Positions 1 through 7,749 of a DNA stretch of 64,000 nt are shown one piece after another; the first letter of the stretch is position 1; each line of letters starts with the position of its first letter. The position numbers were made by a program, and so were the translations under genes. Location: assembly GCA_963704585.1 (NCBI GenBank), contig OY969919.1, forward strand, positions 1,426,001 to 1,490,000, written 5' to 3'. Origin of the DNA: Bog-756 sp963704585. Lineage in GTDB: Bacteria > Actinomycetota > Acidimicrobiia > Acidimicrobiales > RAAP-2. The notes under the pieces are model-generated. The model searched no databases, was not told where the DNA came from, and saw nothing but the letters and a program-made list of their open reading frames with translations.

Positions 1-108
1 GCGCCCATGCCGGGCGACGAGCAGGACTGGATCGACCTGGCCCGCGAGCACTTCGGCGGCTGGATCGTGCTCGCCGAGGACCTTACCTCGGTCGATCCGG
101 CGAACTGA
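1..108 (+). CDS. C-terminal end of an unidentified protein (5' truncated)
   Basis: An open frame runs from the window edge to a TGA at 106-108 and gives 35 residues ending in EDLTSVDPAN. Composition is ordinary soluble protein (acidic, with two Trp). No family is recognisable from so short a tail. The next 196 bases to the following gene hold no clear gene or terminator. Confidence 0.45.
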   Translation, partial: APMPGDEQDWIDLAREHFGGWIVLAEDLTSVDPAN

Positions 109-304
109 GCCGGCTGCGCCCGTCCGGGCGCCACCCCCGCCCACGTCCTCCCAGGCCAGGACCGTCGGACGCCCCCGCCCGACCCGGAGCCAGGACCGGC
201 TCAAGGTGGCCGGTCGAGTGGTCGATCTTCTCCATATCCGGTTCGCGCCGCGTGCGGTGCGTGTTCGGGCATTCCATACGGCAGAGAGCAGTGGAGGACC
301 TTCG

Positions 305-712
305 ATGAGTGACAAGCCAGAGGGGCCAGGCTGGTGGGTCGCGAGTGACGGCAAGTGGTACCCGCCGGAGCTGCACCCGTCGGCGCGGGACGACCGGGCC
401 GCCCAGGCGACCTCGGGCGGGACTCCGCAGAGCGTGCCGCACCGGTGGCAGAGCCAGTCCGCCCCGGCCGAGCACGTGGGTCCGCAGTTCCCCGACCTCT
501 TCCAGAAGGCGATGCAGGAGAACCACGTGGCCGACCTCGTCTCGGTGAAGTACGACGGCGACGACGAGCGCAACGCGGCGATCGCGTCGCATCCGTCGCG
601 CGCGTCGCTCGCGGCCCCGAAGAGCGCCGCGCCCACCGTGGTGAGCTCGGGTTCGGTCGGGTCCTTCAGCGGTGCGGCGGCGACGAAGCGTCGCTGGCGC
701 CGCGGTCACTGA
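305..712 (+). CDS. small protein with GWW-SDGKWYPPE motif
   Basis: A 135-residue protein. The start is the ATG at 305, chosen because GGAGG lies just upstream (about 293-297); the frame is open further back to 206 but without such a site. Residues 8-23 hold the GPGWWVASDGKWYPPE motif, a short Trp-rich element that I recall from many actinobacterial proteins, notably in Acidimicrobiia, usually at the N-terminus of membrane or secreted proteins. The rest is low in hydrophobics, with an Ala/Ser-rich stretch and a basic C-terminus (KRRWRRGH). No catalytic motif or membrane segment is visible. Function unknown. Confidence 0.6.
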   Translation: MSDKPEGPGWWVASDGKWYPPELHPSARDDRAAQATSGGTPQSVPHRWQSQSAPAEHVGPQFPDLFQKAMQENHVADLVSVKYDGDDERNAAIASHPSRASLAAPKSAAPTVVSSGSVGSFSGAAATKRRWRRGH

Positions 713-725
713 CGCAGTCGCAGCC

Positions 726-1586
726 TCAGCTCGCCCCGGCGAGGTGCTCGAGCAGCAGGCGGCTGAGCTCGTCCGGGACGGCCTCGGGGATCCAGTGGCT
801 GACCCCTTCCAGCTCGACGAACCGGTACGGGCCCGTCACCCACTGCGCGGTCCCTTCCGCCACGCTGCGCCCGAGCGCGACGTCGTCGGTCGACCAGACG
901 TACATGGTGGGCACCGTGCACGGCCCGAGGTGCGTGTAGGAGGCGAGGTCGTTCGCCCGGTACCAGTTGAGCGCGGCGGTCATCGCTCCCGGTCGGGTCA
1001 GCACCGCCACGTACTCGGCCGTCGCTTCGCCCTCGAGTCCGGAGGCCGCGTACAGCTGGGCGAGCCCCGTCCCTGAGCCGTCCTCGCCGAGCAGCAGCGC
1101 CTCGGGCACCTCGGGCTGCCGGAAGAGGTGCATGTACGACGATCGCTCGGCCTGCTCGGGATCGCCGCCCCGCAGGCCCGCCGCGAGCGCTCGGGGATGC
1201 GGCGTCGAGACGGCGGTGAGCGTGCGGATCCGCTCGGGGTGCAGGCAGGCGGTCGCCCACGCCACGAGCCCACCCCAGTCGTGGCCGACCAGGTCGAACG
1301 CGGCCATCCCGGACGCGTCGGCGATGGCGAGGACGTCCGCGACGAGCTCGGTGACCCGGTACGCCTCGACCGCCTCGGGGCGCGCACCCGGCGAGTAGCC
1401 GCGCTGGTCCGGGGCGACCACGCGGAAGCCGGCGGCGGCGAGTGCGCCGACCTGCGCGGCGAAGCACCGCGACGTCTCGGGGAAGCCGTGCAGGAGGAGG
1501 ACCGGACGGCCATCCGAGGGCCCGGCGGTCCGGGCGGTGAACCGCCAGCCGTTGGCGTCGATGTCGACGGTGGGCTTCTCCGTCAT
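726..1586 (-). CDS. alpha/beta hydrolase, epoxide-hydrolase-like
   Basis: A 286-residue alpha/beta-hydrolase fold enzyme. The oxyanion-hole motif HGFPE is near residue 33, the nucleophile elbow GHDWGG near residue 119 puts Asp as nucleophile, and the late GVSHW His near residue 264 would complete the triad. An Asp nucleophile with HGFPE is typical of epoxide hydrolases and haloalkane dehalogenases; HGFPE favours epoxide hydrolase. Length is normal for the family and the protein should be cytosolic. It stands alone, 96 bases downstream of the minus-strand gene at 1683, and converges with the small plus-strand gene at 305. The substrate cannot be inferred. Confidence 0.85.
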   Translation of the reverse strand: MTEKPTVDIDANGWRFTARTAGPSDGRPVLLLHGFPETSRCFAAQVGALAAAGFRVVAPDQRGYSPGARPEAVEAYRVTELVADVLAIADASGMAAFDLVGHDWGGLVAWATACLHPERIRTLTAVSTPHPRALAAGLRGGDPEQAERSSYMHLFRQPEVPEALLLGEDGSGTGLAQLYAASGLEGEATAEYVAVLTRPGAMTAALNWYRANDLASYTHLGPCTVPTMYVWSTDDVALGRSVAEGTAQWVTGPYRFVELEGVSHWIPEAVPDELSRLLLEHLAGAS

Positions 1587-1682
1587 GTCGTCAGGCCGGC
1601 ATGCCGGTCACGCCGTCACGCCCGGGCCGAGGTCCCGCCGACACAGCCGCCGTGCCGCCGACACGCCCGTAGCTCGACGGTG

Positions 1683-2204
1683 TCAGGCCGGATCCGGGAG
1701 CGCGAGCAGCTCGCGCCACTGGTCGATCCGCGTCGCGACCGCCTCGGGCGTGAGCGCGAGCGTCGGCTCGAAGACGGCGTCGGCCAGCTGGCGCCGTGCG
1801 TGGTAGTGGTGTGACGCCGAACGGAAGAGCGAGGTCCGGGCGGCGACCAGGTCGGCGGGCGCGTCGCCGAGAAAGCCGAAGAGAGTGAAAGCGAAGGCGA
1901 GGTCGTGCACGGTCGGCGCCCGCCCGAAGCGCGCCGCGCGGCGCATGGCGACGGCGGTGCATCCGGCGATCGCGTCGTCCGCCGTCTCCCCTTCTGCGAG
2001 GACGAGCCGATCCTCGAAGCGGCGGGCCAGTTTGAGGGCGTACCCCTGATCGGGTCCGGGCTTGCCGAGCGCGGTCCCGGCCGGCTGGGACGTCCCGAGC
2101 AGTTCGGAGGGGCGCGACTGGGTCCAGATGCTCGGCACCTGCAGCTGATAGGTGCGCCGCACCTGGTCGGCCTCGACGATCGGGACGAAGCTGGGCTGGG
2201 TCAC
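1683..2204 (-). CDS. conserved hypothetical protein
   Basis: A 173-residue protein starting at a GTG (2204) with GAGGAG about 8 nt upstream. It is mostly helical and soluble with no membrane segment. The N-terminus mentions no recognisable motif; the middle (about residues 60-150) is Ala/Arg-rich with an SHHYHARRQ stretch. It lies 27 bases downstream of cimA on the same strand and could be the last gene of the leuB-ilvE-cimA transcript, but nothing in its sequence ties it to amino-acid synthesis. Function unknown. Confidence 0.6.
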   Translation of the reverse strand: MTQPSFVPIVEADQVRRTYQLQVPSIWTQSRPSELLGTSQPAGTALGKPGPDQGYALKLARRFEDRLVLAEGETADDAIAGCTAVAMRRAARFGRAPTVHDLAFAFTLFGFLGDAPADLVAARTSLFRSASHHYHARRQLADAVFEPTLALTPEAVATRIDQWRELLALPDPA

Positions 2205-2231
2205 GGTGGTGCTCCTCGTGGCCGGCTGGGT

Positions 2232-3995
2232 TCAGCCACTGATCGGCTTACCGACCACGGGCTTACCGGCGTGGAGGAGACCGTAGACGATCGAGTCGGC
2301 GAGGGCCTGCCACGAGGCCGCGATGATGTTCTCGGAGACGCCGATCGTCGTCCAGGTGCGGTTGCCGTCGGTCGAGTCGATGAGCACCCGGGTCACCGAC
2401 GCGGTGCCCTTGCCGGAATCGAGGACGCGGACCCGGTAGTCGACGAGGTGCATCTCGGCGAGGGCGGGGTACCGCGAGCCCATGGCCCGTCGCACCGCGC
2501 CGTCGAGTGCGTTGACCGGGCCGTTCCCCTCCGCCGTCGCGACGACCCGCTCGCCGCCGACGACGATCTTGACGGTCGCCTCGGTCGACTGCTCGCGATT
2601 CTGGTCGGCGATGACCCGGTACGACTCGAGCTCGAAGAAGTCCTGCTCCCAGCCGGTCGCCTGCCGCAGCAGCAGCTCGAGCGAGCCGTCGGCGACCTCG
2701 AAGTGGTACCCCTCGTACTCGAGCTGCTTGAGCGAGTCGAGGACGCTCGTCATCGCCTGCGAGTCGAGCTCGAGACCGAGCTCGGCCGCCTTCATCGACA
2801 GCGTCGACCTTCCGGCCATCTCGGAGACGACGAACCGGGTGCCGTTGCCGACCAGCTCGGGCGAGATGTGCTCGTAGGCGTCCGACCGGCGGGCGATGGC
2901 CGAGGTGTGCAGGCCGGCCTTGTGGGCGAAGACCGACGCGCCGACATAGGGCTGCTGCGGATCGGGCGCGATGTTGACCAGCTCGGCGATGTGGTGCGAG
3001 ACCGGCGTGAGCAGCTCGAGTCGGTCCGACGGGATCGTGTTGACCCGCAGCTTGAGCGCGAGGTCGGGGATGGCCGCCGAGAGGTCGGCGTTGCCCGCCC
3101 GCTCGCCGTAGCCGTTCACGCACCCCTGCACGTGGGTCGCTCCGACCCCGACCGCGGCCAGCGAGTTGGCGACCGCGCAGCCACCGTCGTTGTGGAAGTG
3201 GACCCCGACCTGCGTCTCGAAGCCAGACAGCACGTCCACCACGATCCGCTCGACCTCGACGGGGAGCGTCCCGCCGTTGGTGTCGCAGAGGACGAGCGCC
3301 TCGGCGCCGGCCTCCTCCGCGGCGCGGAGGATCCGCGTCGTGAACTCGGGGTTGGCCTTGTACCCGTCGAAGAAGTGCTCGGCGTCGAGGAAGACCCGCA
3401 GGTCGTGTGCGCGCAAGAACTCGACCGAGTCCGCCACCATGGCGACCGCCTCGTCGAGTGTCGTGCGGAGCGCGTCGACCACGTGCACCTCCGACGCCTT
3501 CGCGACGATGCAGACGGCCTCGGTCTGCGCGTCGACCAGATGACGGAGGGTCTCGTCCTTGTCGGCCTCGACCCCGGCGCGGCGCGTCGATCCGAACGCG
3601 ACCAGCGTCGAGCGGACGAGCGAGAGCTCCTTCGGGGCCCGTGCGAAGAACTCGGCGTCCTTCGGGTTCGCGCCCGGCCAGCCGCCCTCGATGAAGGTGA
3701 CCCCGAGGTGGTCCAGCTGCTCGGCGACGCGAAGCTTGTCGTCGACCGTGAGCGAGAGCCCCTCCTGCTGCGAGCCGTCCCGCAGCGTCGTGTCGAAGAC
3801 GTCGACCGCGTCGGGGAGCGCGGGCAGGTCGAAGTCGTGCCCGGCAGGGGACCGCGTCGCGTGGGTGTGCGCGAGCTGGCCCGGCGTCAGCGGGTGCGAG
3901 TGGGCCGGCCCCCGGCCGTGGGAGTGCGTGTGCCCCATCGCCGGGCTGCCCGGTCGGCGGGGGTCGTCGTTGAGGGTGGGCCCGTCACTCGACAT
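2232..3995 (-). CDS. cimA: (R)-citramalate synthase
   Basis: A 587-residue DRE-TIM metallolyase that should condense pyruvate with acetyl-CoA to (R)-citramalate, the threonine-independent entry to isoleucine. Visible motifs are DTTLRDGSQQEG near residue 67, EGGWPGANPKDAEFF near 100 (typical of this subfamily rather than LeuA), the metal-binding HFHNDGG and GCVNGYGERAGN. The C-terminal 140 residues form the LeuA-type dimer/allosteric domain. It is longer than usual because of a His-rich N-terminal extension (GHTHSHGRGPAHSHP). The ATG overlaps the ilvE stop by 11 bp, so the two are translationally coupled. Alternative start: the Met at residue 20. With LeuB acting on both leucine and citramalate-derived intermediates, the operon supports Leu and Ile synthesis. 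Confidence 0.92.
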   Translation of the reverse strand: MSSDGPTLNDDPRRPGSPAMGHTHSHGRGPAHSHPLTPGQLAHTHATRSPAGHDFDLPALPDAVDVFDTTLRDGSQQEGLSLTVDDKLRVAEQLDHLGVTFIEGGWPGANPKDAEFFARAPKELSLVRSTLVAFGSTRRAGVEADKDETLRHLVDAQTEAVCIVAKASEVHVVDALRTTLDEAVAMVADSVEFLRAHDLRVFLDAEHFFDGYKANPEFTTRILRAAEEAGAEALVLCDTNGGTLPVEVERIVVDVLSGFETQVGVHFHNDGGCAVANSLAAVGVGATHVQGCVNGYGERAGNADLSAAIPDLALKLRVNTIPSDRLELLTPVSHHIAELVNIAPDPQQPYVGASVFAHKAGLHTSAIARRSDAYEHISPELVGNGTRFVVSEMAGRSTLSMKAAELGLELDSQAMTSVLDSLKQLEYEGYHFEVADGSLELLLRQATGWEQDFFELESYRVIADQNREQSTEATVKIVVGGERVVATAEGNGPVNALDGAVRRAMGSRYPALAEMHLVDYRVRVLDSGKGTASVTRVLIDSTDGNRTWTTIGVSENIIAASWQALADSIVYGLLHAGKPVVGKPISG

Positions 3996-4914
3996 AGTCC
4001 AACCAGTCCTTGTACTGATCGACCTCGCCGCGCACGGTCGCGAAGTAGGTCTGCTGGATCTGCTGGGTGATCGGGCCGGGCTTGCCGGTCCCGACCTGGC
4101 GGTCGTCGACCGCGCGGATCGGGACGACCTCGGCGGCCGTCCCGGTGAGGAAGGCCTCGTCCGCGGTGTAGAGGTCGGTGCGGATGAGCTGCTGGTGGGT
4201 GACCTCGAGACCGACGTCGGCCGCGATCGTCTCGACCGACTGCTGGGTGATGCCGTCGAGGGCGCCGGCGTCCGACGTGGGTGGCGTGAAGAGCCGGCCG
4301 TCGCGCACGATGAAGATGTTCTCGCCGGTGCACTCCGAGATGTTGCCGTCGGGTGCCAGGAGGATCGCCTCGTCGTAGCCGGCCTTGATCGCCTCGACCT
4401 TGGCGAGCGACGAGTTCGCGTACATGCCGGTCCCCTTGGCCGCGGTCGGGACCACGTTGGGGTCGTGCCGGCGCCACGAGCTGATCTTCATCGACACGCC
4501 GTTGGCCACGCCTTCGTCGCCGAGGTAGGTGCCCCACGGCCACGCCGCGATGGCGACGCTGACCGGGCACGGGATCGGGTTGAGGCCCATCTCGCCGTAG
4601 CCGAGGTAGACGAGCGGTCGGATGTAGCAGCCGTCGTCGAGACCGTTGACCCGGACGACCGTTCGCGTCGCGTCGACCAGGTCGTCGACCGTGAAGGGGA
4701 TGTCGATCAGGAAGATCTTCGCCGAGACGAACAGCCGGTTGATGTGGTCACGCAGGCGGAAGACCGCCACGCCCCGATCGGTCGGGTAGGCGCGGATGCC
4801 CTCGAAGACGCCCGATCCGTAGTGCATGGTGTGCGTGAGCACGTGGACGGTCGCGTCGGCCCAATCGACGAGCTCACCGTCCATCCAGATCTTCTCAGTG
4901 GGGGTCAGGGGCAT
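3985..4914 (-). CDS. ilvE: branched-chain amino acid aminotransferase
   Basis: A 309-residue fold-type IV PLP aminotransferase catalysing the last transamination of Val, Leu and Ile synthesis. It begins with a KIWMDGELVDW element and HYGSGVFEGIRAY, and holds the PLP lysine in AAKGTGMYANSSLAK near residue 158; ECTGENIF and the FLTGTAAEV segment near the C-terminus bind cofactor phosphate and substrate. Length is normal for IlvE. It starts 3 bases after the leuB stop and overlaps cimA, so leuB-ilvE-cimA form one transcription unit. Confidence 0.95.
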   Translation of the reverse strand: MPLTPTEKIWMDGELVDWADATVHVLTHTMHYGSGVFEGIRAYPTDRGVAVFRLRDHINRLFVSAKIFLIDIPFTVDDLVDATRTVVRVNGLDDGCYIRPLVYLGYGEMGLNPIPCPVSVAIAAWPWGTYLGDEGVANGVSMKISSWRRHDPNVVPTAAKGTGMYANSSLAKVEAIKAGYDEAILLAPDGNISECTGENIFIVRDGRLFTPPTSDAGALDGITQQSVETIAADVGLEVTHQQLIRTDLYTADEAFLTGTAAEVVPIRAVDDRQVGTGKPGPITQQIQQTYFATVRGEVDQYKDWLDYVE

Positions 4915-4917
4915 GGC

Positions 4918-5937
4918 TCACAGCCTTTCTGCAATGGCGTCGCCGATGGCGGTCGTCGACATCGACGAATCGGGTTCGGAGGCGATGTAGTCGGCCACCG
5001 CATGGTGCACCTTGGAGGCAGCAGAGGCCTCGCCGAGGTGATCGAGCATGAGGGCGGCCGAGCGGATCGCGGCGGTCGGATTGGCCCGACCGGTGCCCGC
5101 GATGTCGTGCGCGGCGCCGTGGACCGGCTCGAAGAGGGACGGTCCCGTCCGGTCCGGATTGAGGTTGGCCGAGGCGGCGTAGCCGATCCCGCCGGCGACC
5201 GCGCCCGCCAGGTCGGTGATGATGTCTCCGAAGAGGTTGTCGGTCACGATCACGTCATAGCGGGTGGGCTGCTCGACCAGGTAGATGCAGGTCGCGTCCA
5301 CGTGGTTGTAGTCACGGCTGACCGACGGGAAGTCGGCGGCCACCTCGTCGACCGTGCGTTGCCAGAGGTCGCCCGCGAAGGTGAGCACGTTGGTCTTGTG
5401 GACCAGGGTGAGCCGGTGCCCCGGTCGTTCGGCCGCGAGCCCGAAGGCGAAGCGCGCGCAGCGCTCGACGCCGTGGCGGGTGTTGACCGATCCCTGCGTC
5501 GCGATCTCGAAGGGGGTGCCCTTGCGGAGGAAGCCGCCCTCCCCCGCGTAGGTCCCCTCGGTGTTCTCGCGGACGACCACGAAGTCGCAGTCGGGTGCGA
5601 GGGAGCCCGGCACGCCGGTGAACGGGCGCAGGTTCACGTAGAGGTCGAGCTCGAACCGGAGACGGAGCAGCAGGCCGCGCTCGAGCGTCCCGGGAGGCAC
5701 GGTGTGGGAGCCGACGGGAGGTCCGACCGCACCGAGCAGGATCGCGTCGAGCGTTCGAAGCTCGTCGAGCACGCCGTCGGGTAGGACGTCGCCGGTGCGG
5801 ACGTAGCGGTCCGCACCGAGGTCGTACTCGGTCGTCGTGAGGGTCACGCCCGCAGCCGCGACGACCTTGAGGGCCTCGGCGATCACCTCGGGGCCGATGC
5901 CGTCGCCTCCGATGACTCCCACGTCGTAGCTCGTCAC
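4918..5937 (-). CDS. leuB: 3-isopropylmalate dehydrogenase
   Basis: A 339-residue NAD-dependent beta-decarboxylating dehydrogenase. It opens with DVGVIGGDGIGPEV, carries the substrate-binding arginines around LLLRLRFELDLYVNLRP, the VVRENTEGTYAG segment and the metal-binding DNLFGDIITDLAG, and ends with the FEPVHGAAHDIAG cofactor motif. It starts at GTG 5937 with GAGGAAGAG upstream. It converts 3-isopropylmalate and, in the citramalate route, 3-methylmalate, which fits its place as first gene before ilvE and cimA. It lies about 60 bases beyond an intrinsic terminator in its own leader, so its expression is probably set by attenuation. Confidence 0.95.
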   Translation of the reverse strand: MTSYDVGVIGGDGIGPEVIAEALKVVAAAGVTLTTTEYDLGADRYVRTGDVLPDGVLDELRTLDAILLGAVGPPVGSHTVPPGTLERGLLLRLRFELDLYVNLRPFTGVPGSLAPDCDFVVVRENTEGTYAGEGGFLRKGTPFEIATQGSVNTRHGVERCARFAFGLAAERPGHRLTLVHKTNVLTFAGDLWQRTVDEVAADFPSVSRDYNHVDATCIYLVEQPTRYDVIVTDNLFGDIITDLAGAVAGGIGYAASANLNPDRTGPSLFEPVHGAAHDIAGTGRANPTAAIRSAALMLDHLGEASAASKVHHAVADYIASEPDSSMSTTAIGDAIAERL

Positions 5938-5998
5938 GTTCGTGCTCTTCCTCGTCGTCCTCGCCGGTCCGGGTCGTCCGAACCCGGATCCGGAATTG

Positions 5999-6023
5999 AA
6001 AAACCGTCCACCAAGTGGACGGT
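5999..6023 (-). terminator. Intrinsic terminator in leuB leader (attenuator)
   Basis: On the minus strand a perfect 9-bp stem (ACCGTCCAC / GTGGACGGT) with a 3-nt loop is followed at once by TTTTT. It lies between the leader peptide (6053-6100) and leuB (start 5937), in front of the operon it would control, which is the position of an attenuator rather than of a gene-end terminator. Confidence 0.85.
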
Positions 6024-6029
6024 CGAAGG

Positions 6030-6052
6030 GCGCATACCGGTTCGGTATGCGC
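6030..6052 (-). promoter_or_regulatory. Leader hairpin abutting the leader-peptide stop
   Basis: A perfect 10-bp stem (GCGCATACCG / CGGTATGCGC) with a 3-nt loop begins at the base right after the TAG of the leader peptide. It is 6 nt upstream of the terminator stem. In an attenuator this would be the pause or protector hairpin. Only a 4-bp overlap with the terminator stem (CGGT with ACCG) is visible by eye, so the antiterminator partner is uncertain. Confidence 0.7.
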
Positions 6053-6100
6053 CTAGTCGATGATGATTACGGGTGCGGTCGTCGGGCGCGGCAGCGTCAT
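6053..6100 (-). CDS. Leader peptide with Val-Ile-Ile-Ile codons (attenuator)
   Basis: A 15-codon ORF (MTLPRPTTAPVIIID) starts at ATG 6100 with GGAG 6-8 nt upstream and stops at TAG 6053-6055. Three consecutive ATC Ile codons after GTA Val lie just before the stop, directly upstream of two hairpins, the second a U-tailed terminator, and then leuB-ilvE-cimA. This arrangement matches ribosome-stalling leader peptides of branched-chain amino acid operons: scarcity of charged tRNA-Ile (or Val) would stall the ribosome and alter folding of the downstream RNA. The peptide itself probably has no other role. The frame is the tail of a longer open frame running back into tsaC, but the ribosome site and context support the short ORF. 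Confidence 0.75.
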   Translation of the reverse strand: MTLPRPTTAPVIIID

Positions 6101-6186
6101 CAGGACTCCAGTTTCCCCTGCCGACCGTGGCACCGTCAAGGCACCGGGATCCGTCCGGCGGCCCGGCGGCCCGGGCCGGCCACTCC

Positions 6187-6820
6187 TCACGCCCACCCGT
6201 CGACCACCTCCGACCAGGCGATCGCGCCCTCGCGGAGGCAGACCGGCCGCTCCCCGAGGCACGACACGACGGTCGACGGCGGAGCGGCACAGGTGCCCCC
6301 GTCGACGACGAGCGCGACGAGGTCCGACCCGCCGAGCACGCGCACGACGTCGGCTGCGGTCGTCGCCGGTGTGTCGCCGTGCGCGTTGGCGCTCGTGACC
6401 GCGAGCGGGCCGGCTCGACGGCAGAGCGCCGCCACGAGCGCGTGGTCCGGCCAGCGGATGCCGACGGTCCGACGCGGTGTCGACCGGTCCGCCGAGGTCG
6501 AGCACCACCTCCTGCCGGCGCGGCACGACGAGGGTGAGCGGGCCCGGCCAGAGGCGCTTGGCGAGGCGGTTGGCTCCGGACGGCAGCGGGTGTCCGAGCT
6601 CCCCGGCCTGGCCGAGCCCGCCGATCAGCAGGGGGATCGCGACGTCGCGGGGCCGGCCCTTCGCCTCGAAGAGCCGGTCGATCGCACCGGCGACGAACGG
6701 ATCCACTGCGAGCCCGTAGACCGTGTCGGTCGGTAACGCGACGACGGATCCGGCGGCGAGCGCCTCGACGACCCGGTCGAGCACACCGGGCTCGTCCCCC
6801 GGCAGCAACGTCGCGGTCAC
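6187..6820 (-). CDS. tsaC: L-threonylcarbamoyladenylate synthase (frameshifted)
   Basis: TsaC/Sua5/YrdC-family enzyme making threonylcarbamoyl-AMP for t6A37 of ANN-decoding tRNAs. The N-terminal part reads ALPTDTVYGLAVDP, LFEAKGRPRDVAIPLL and LWPGPLTLVVPRR; the C-terminal part, in another frame, reads VGIRWPDHALV, PLAVTSANAHGDTP and the VVDGG-TVV end. The span is 634 nt, one more than a multiple of three; removing one G of the GG at about 6469 (plus-strand CC) restores one frame of about 210 residues ending at TGA 6187. The enzyme is expected to be essential, so a sequence error is more likely than true loss. The short size (no C-terminal Sua5 domain) fits TsaC. The GTG start overlaps the prmC stop (GTGA). 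Confidence 0.85.
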
Positions 6821-7749
6821 GATGCCCTCGCGACCAGCGCGCGTGGGCGGCCGGCGAGATCGGGCTCGACCCGGACCTCGTGCAACCCTGCGGCGCCCGC
6901 ACACGCGACCGCGTCCGCCGCCTGGTGAGGTGCGAGCTCGACGACCAGTACCCCGCCGTCGCGCAGCCACACCGGGGCACCGCGCACGATCGTCTCGACG
7001 GCTTCGAACCCGTCGATGCCGTTGCGGCCGGGCCCCGCGACCAACGCACGGTGCGGCTCCCACGAGCGGACGACCGGCTCCAAGGTCGCGAGCTCGTCTG
7101 CAGCGACATAGGGCGGGTTCGAGACGAGCAGATCGACGTGTCCCTCGAGGTCGGCGGGGACCGCCTCGAACCACGAGCCGGCGTGCAGCTCCACGCGAGC
7201 GGCCGCCGCCGGGTCGGTGGCCGCGAGGCGCGTGCGGTTGGTGCGCGCGACCTCGAGCGCGTCCGCTGCGTCGTCGGTCGCGCAGACGCGCACGCCGGTC
7301 AGGCCCGGCTCGAGCTCCGCCGCGAGCGAGAGCGCGATCGCGCCCGATCCGGTCCCGAGGTCCACGCAGACCGGTGGCGCTCCGCCGGGGGCGATCGCCG
7401 TGCGACGACTCCGACGCATCTCGTCGAGCGCGACCCCTACGACCTGCTCGGTCTCGGGGCGCGGGACGAGCACCCGCCGATCCAGCACGAGCTCGAGGGT
7501 GCGGAACGGCCACCGGCCGAGGACGTACTGGAGGGGTTCGCCGGCTGCACGCCGCGCCGCGAGCGCGTGCGCCCGCTCCTCGACGGCCGAATCGGCCGCT
7601 CCGTCTCCGCAGACCGCCAGATCGGCCTCGACCGTCTCGACGATCCAGCGCGCCTCGCGCTCGGAGCCGAGGAGGCGGGTGAGCGAGGTGACCAGCGCAG
7701 CGCGCCGACCGGTCGCCACCGCGGCCCGGACGCCCGGCGCAGCCGTCAC
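6817..7749 (-). CDS. prmC: peptide chain release factor N5-glutamine methyltransferase
   Basis: A 310-residue SAM methyltransferase that methylates the GGQ glutamine of release factors. An N-terminal helical domain (GEPLQYVLGRWPF, LDRRVLVPRPETE near residues 75-100) precedes the Rossmann core with CVDLGTGSGAIALSLA and the catalytic SNPPYVAADE motif, then EPHRALVAGPGRNGIDG. The start is the GTG at 7749, which overlaps the prfA stop (GTGA); the open frame continues upstream through prfA but that part is an antiframe artefact. It sits between its substrate gene prfA and tsaC, the usual order. Confidence 0.93.
   Translation of the reverse strand: MTAAPGVRAAVATGRRAALVTSLTRLLGSEREARWIVETVEADLAVCGDGAADSAVEERAHALAARRAAGEPLQYVLGRWPFRTLELVLDRRVLVPRPETEQVVGVALDEMRRSRRTAIAPGGAPPVCVDLGTGSGAIALSLAAELEPGLTGVRVCATDDAADALEVARTNRTRLAATDPAAAARVELHAGSWFEAVPADLEGHVDLLVSNPPYVAADELATLEPVVRSWEPHRALVAGPGRNGIDGFEAVETIVRGAPVWLRDGGVLVVELAPHQAADAVACAGAAGLHEVRVEPDLAGRPRALVARAS

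Noticed and set aside
1905..5784. Two long plus-strand open frames of over 700 codons
   Set aside because: They oppose cimA, ilvE and leuB, which carry full family motifs; the plus-strand products are Arg/Asp/Val-rich repeats typical of GC-rich antiframes.
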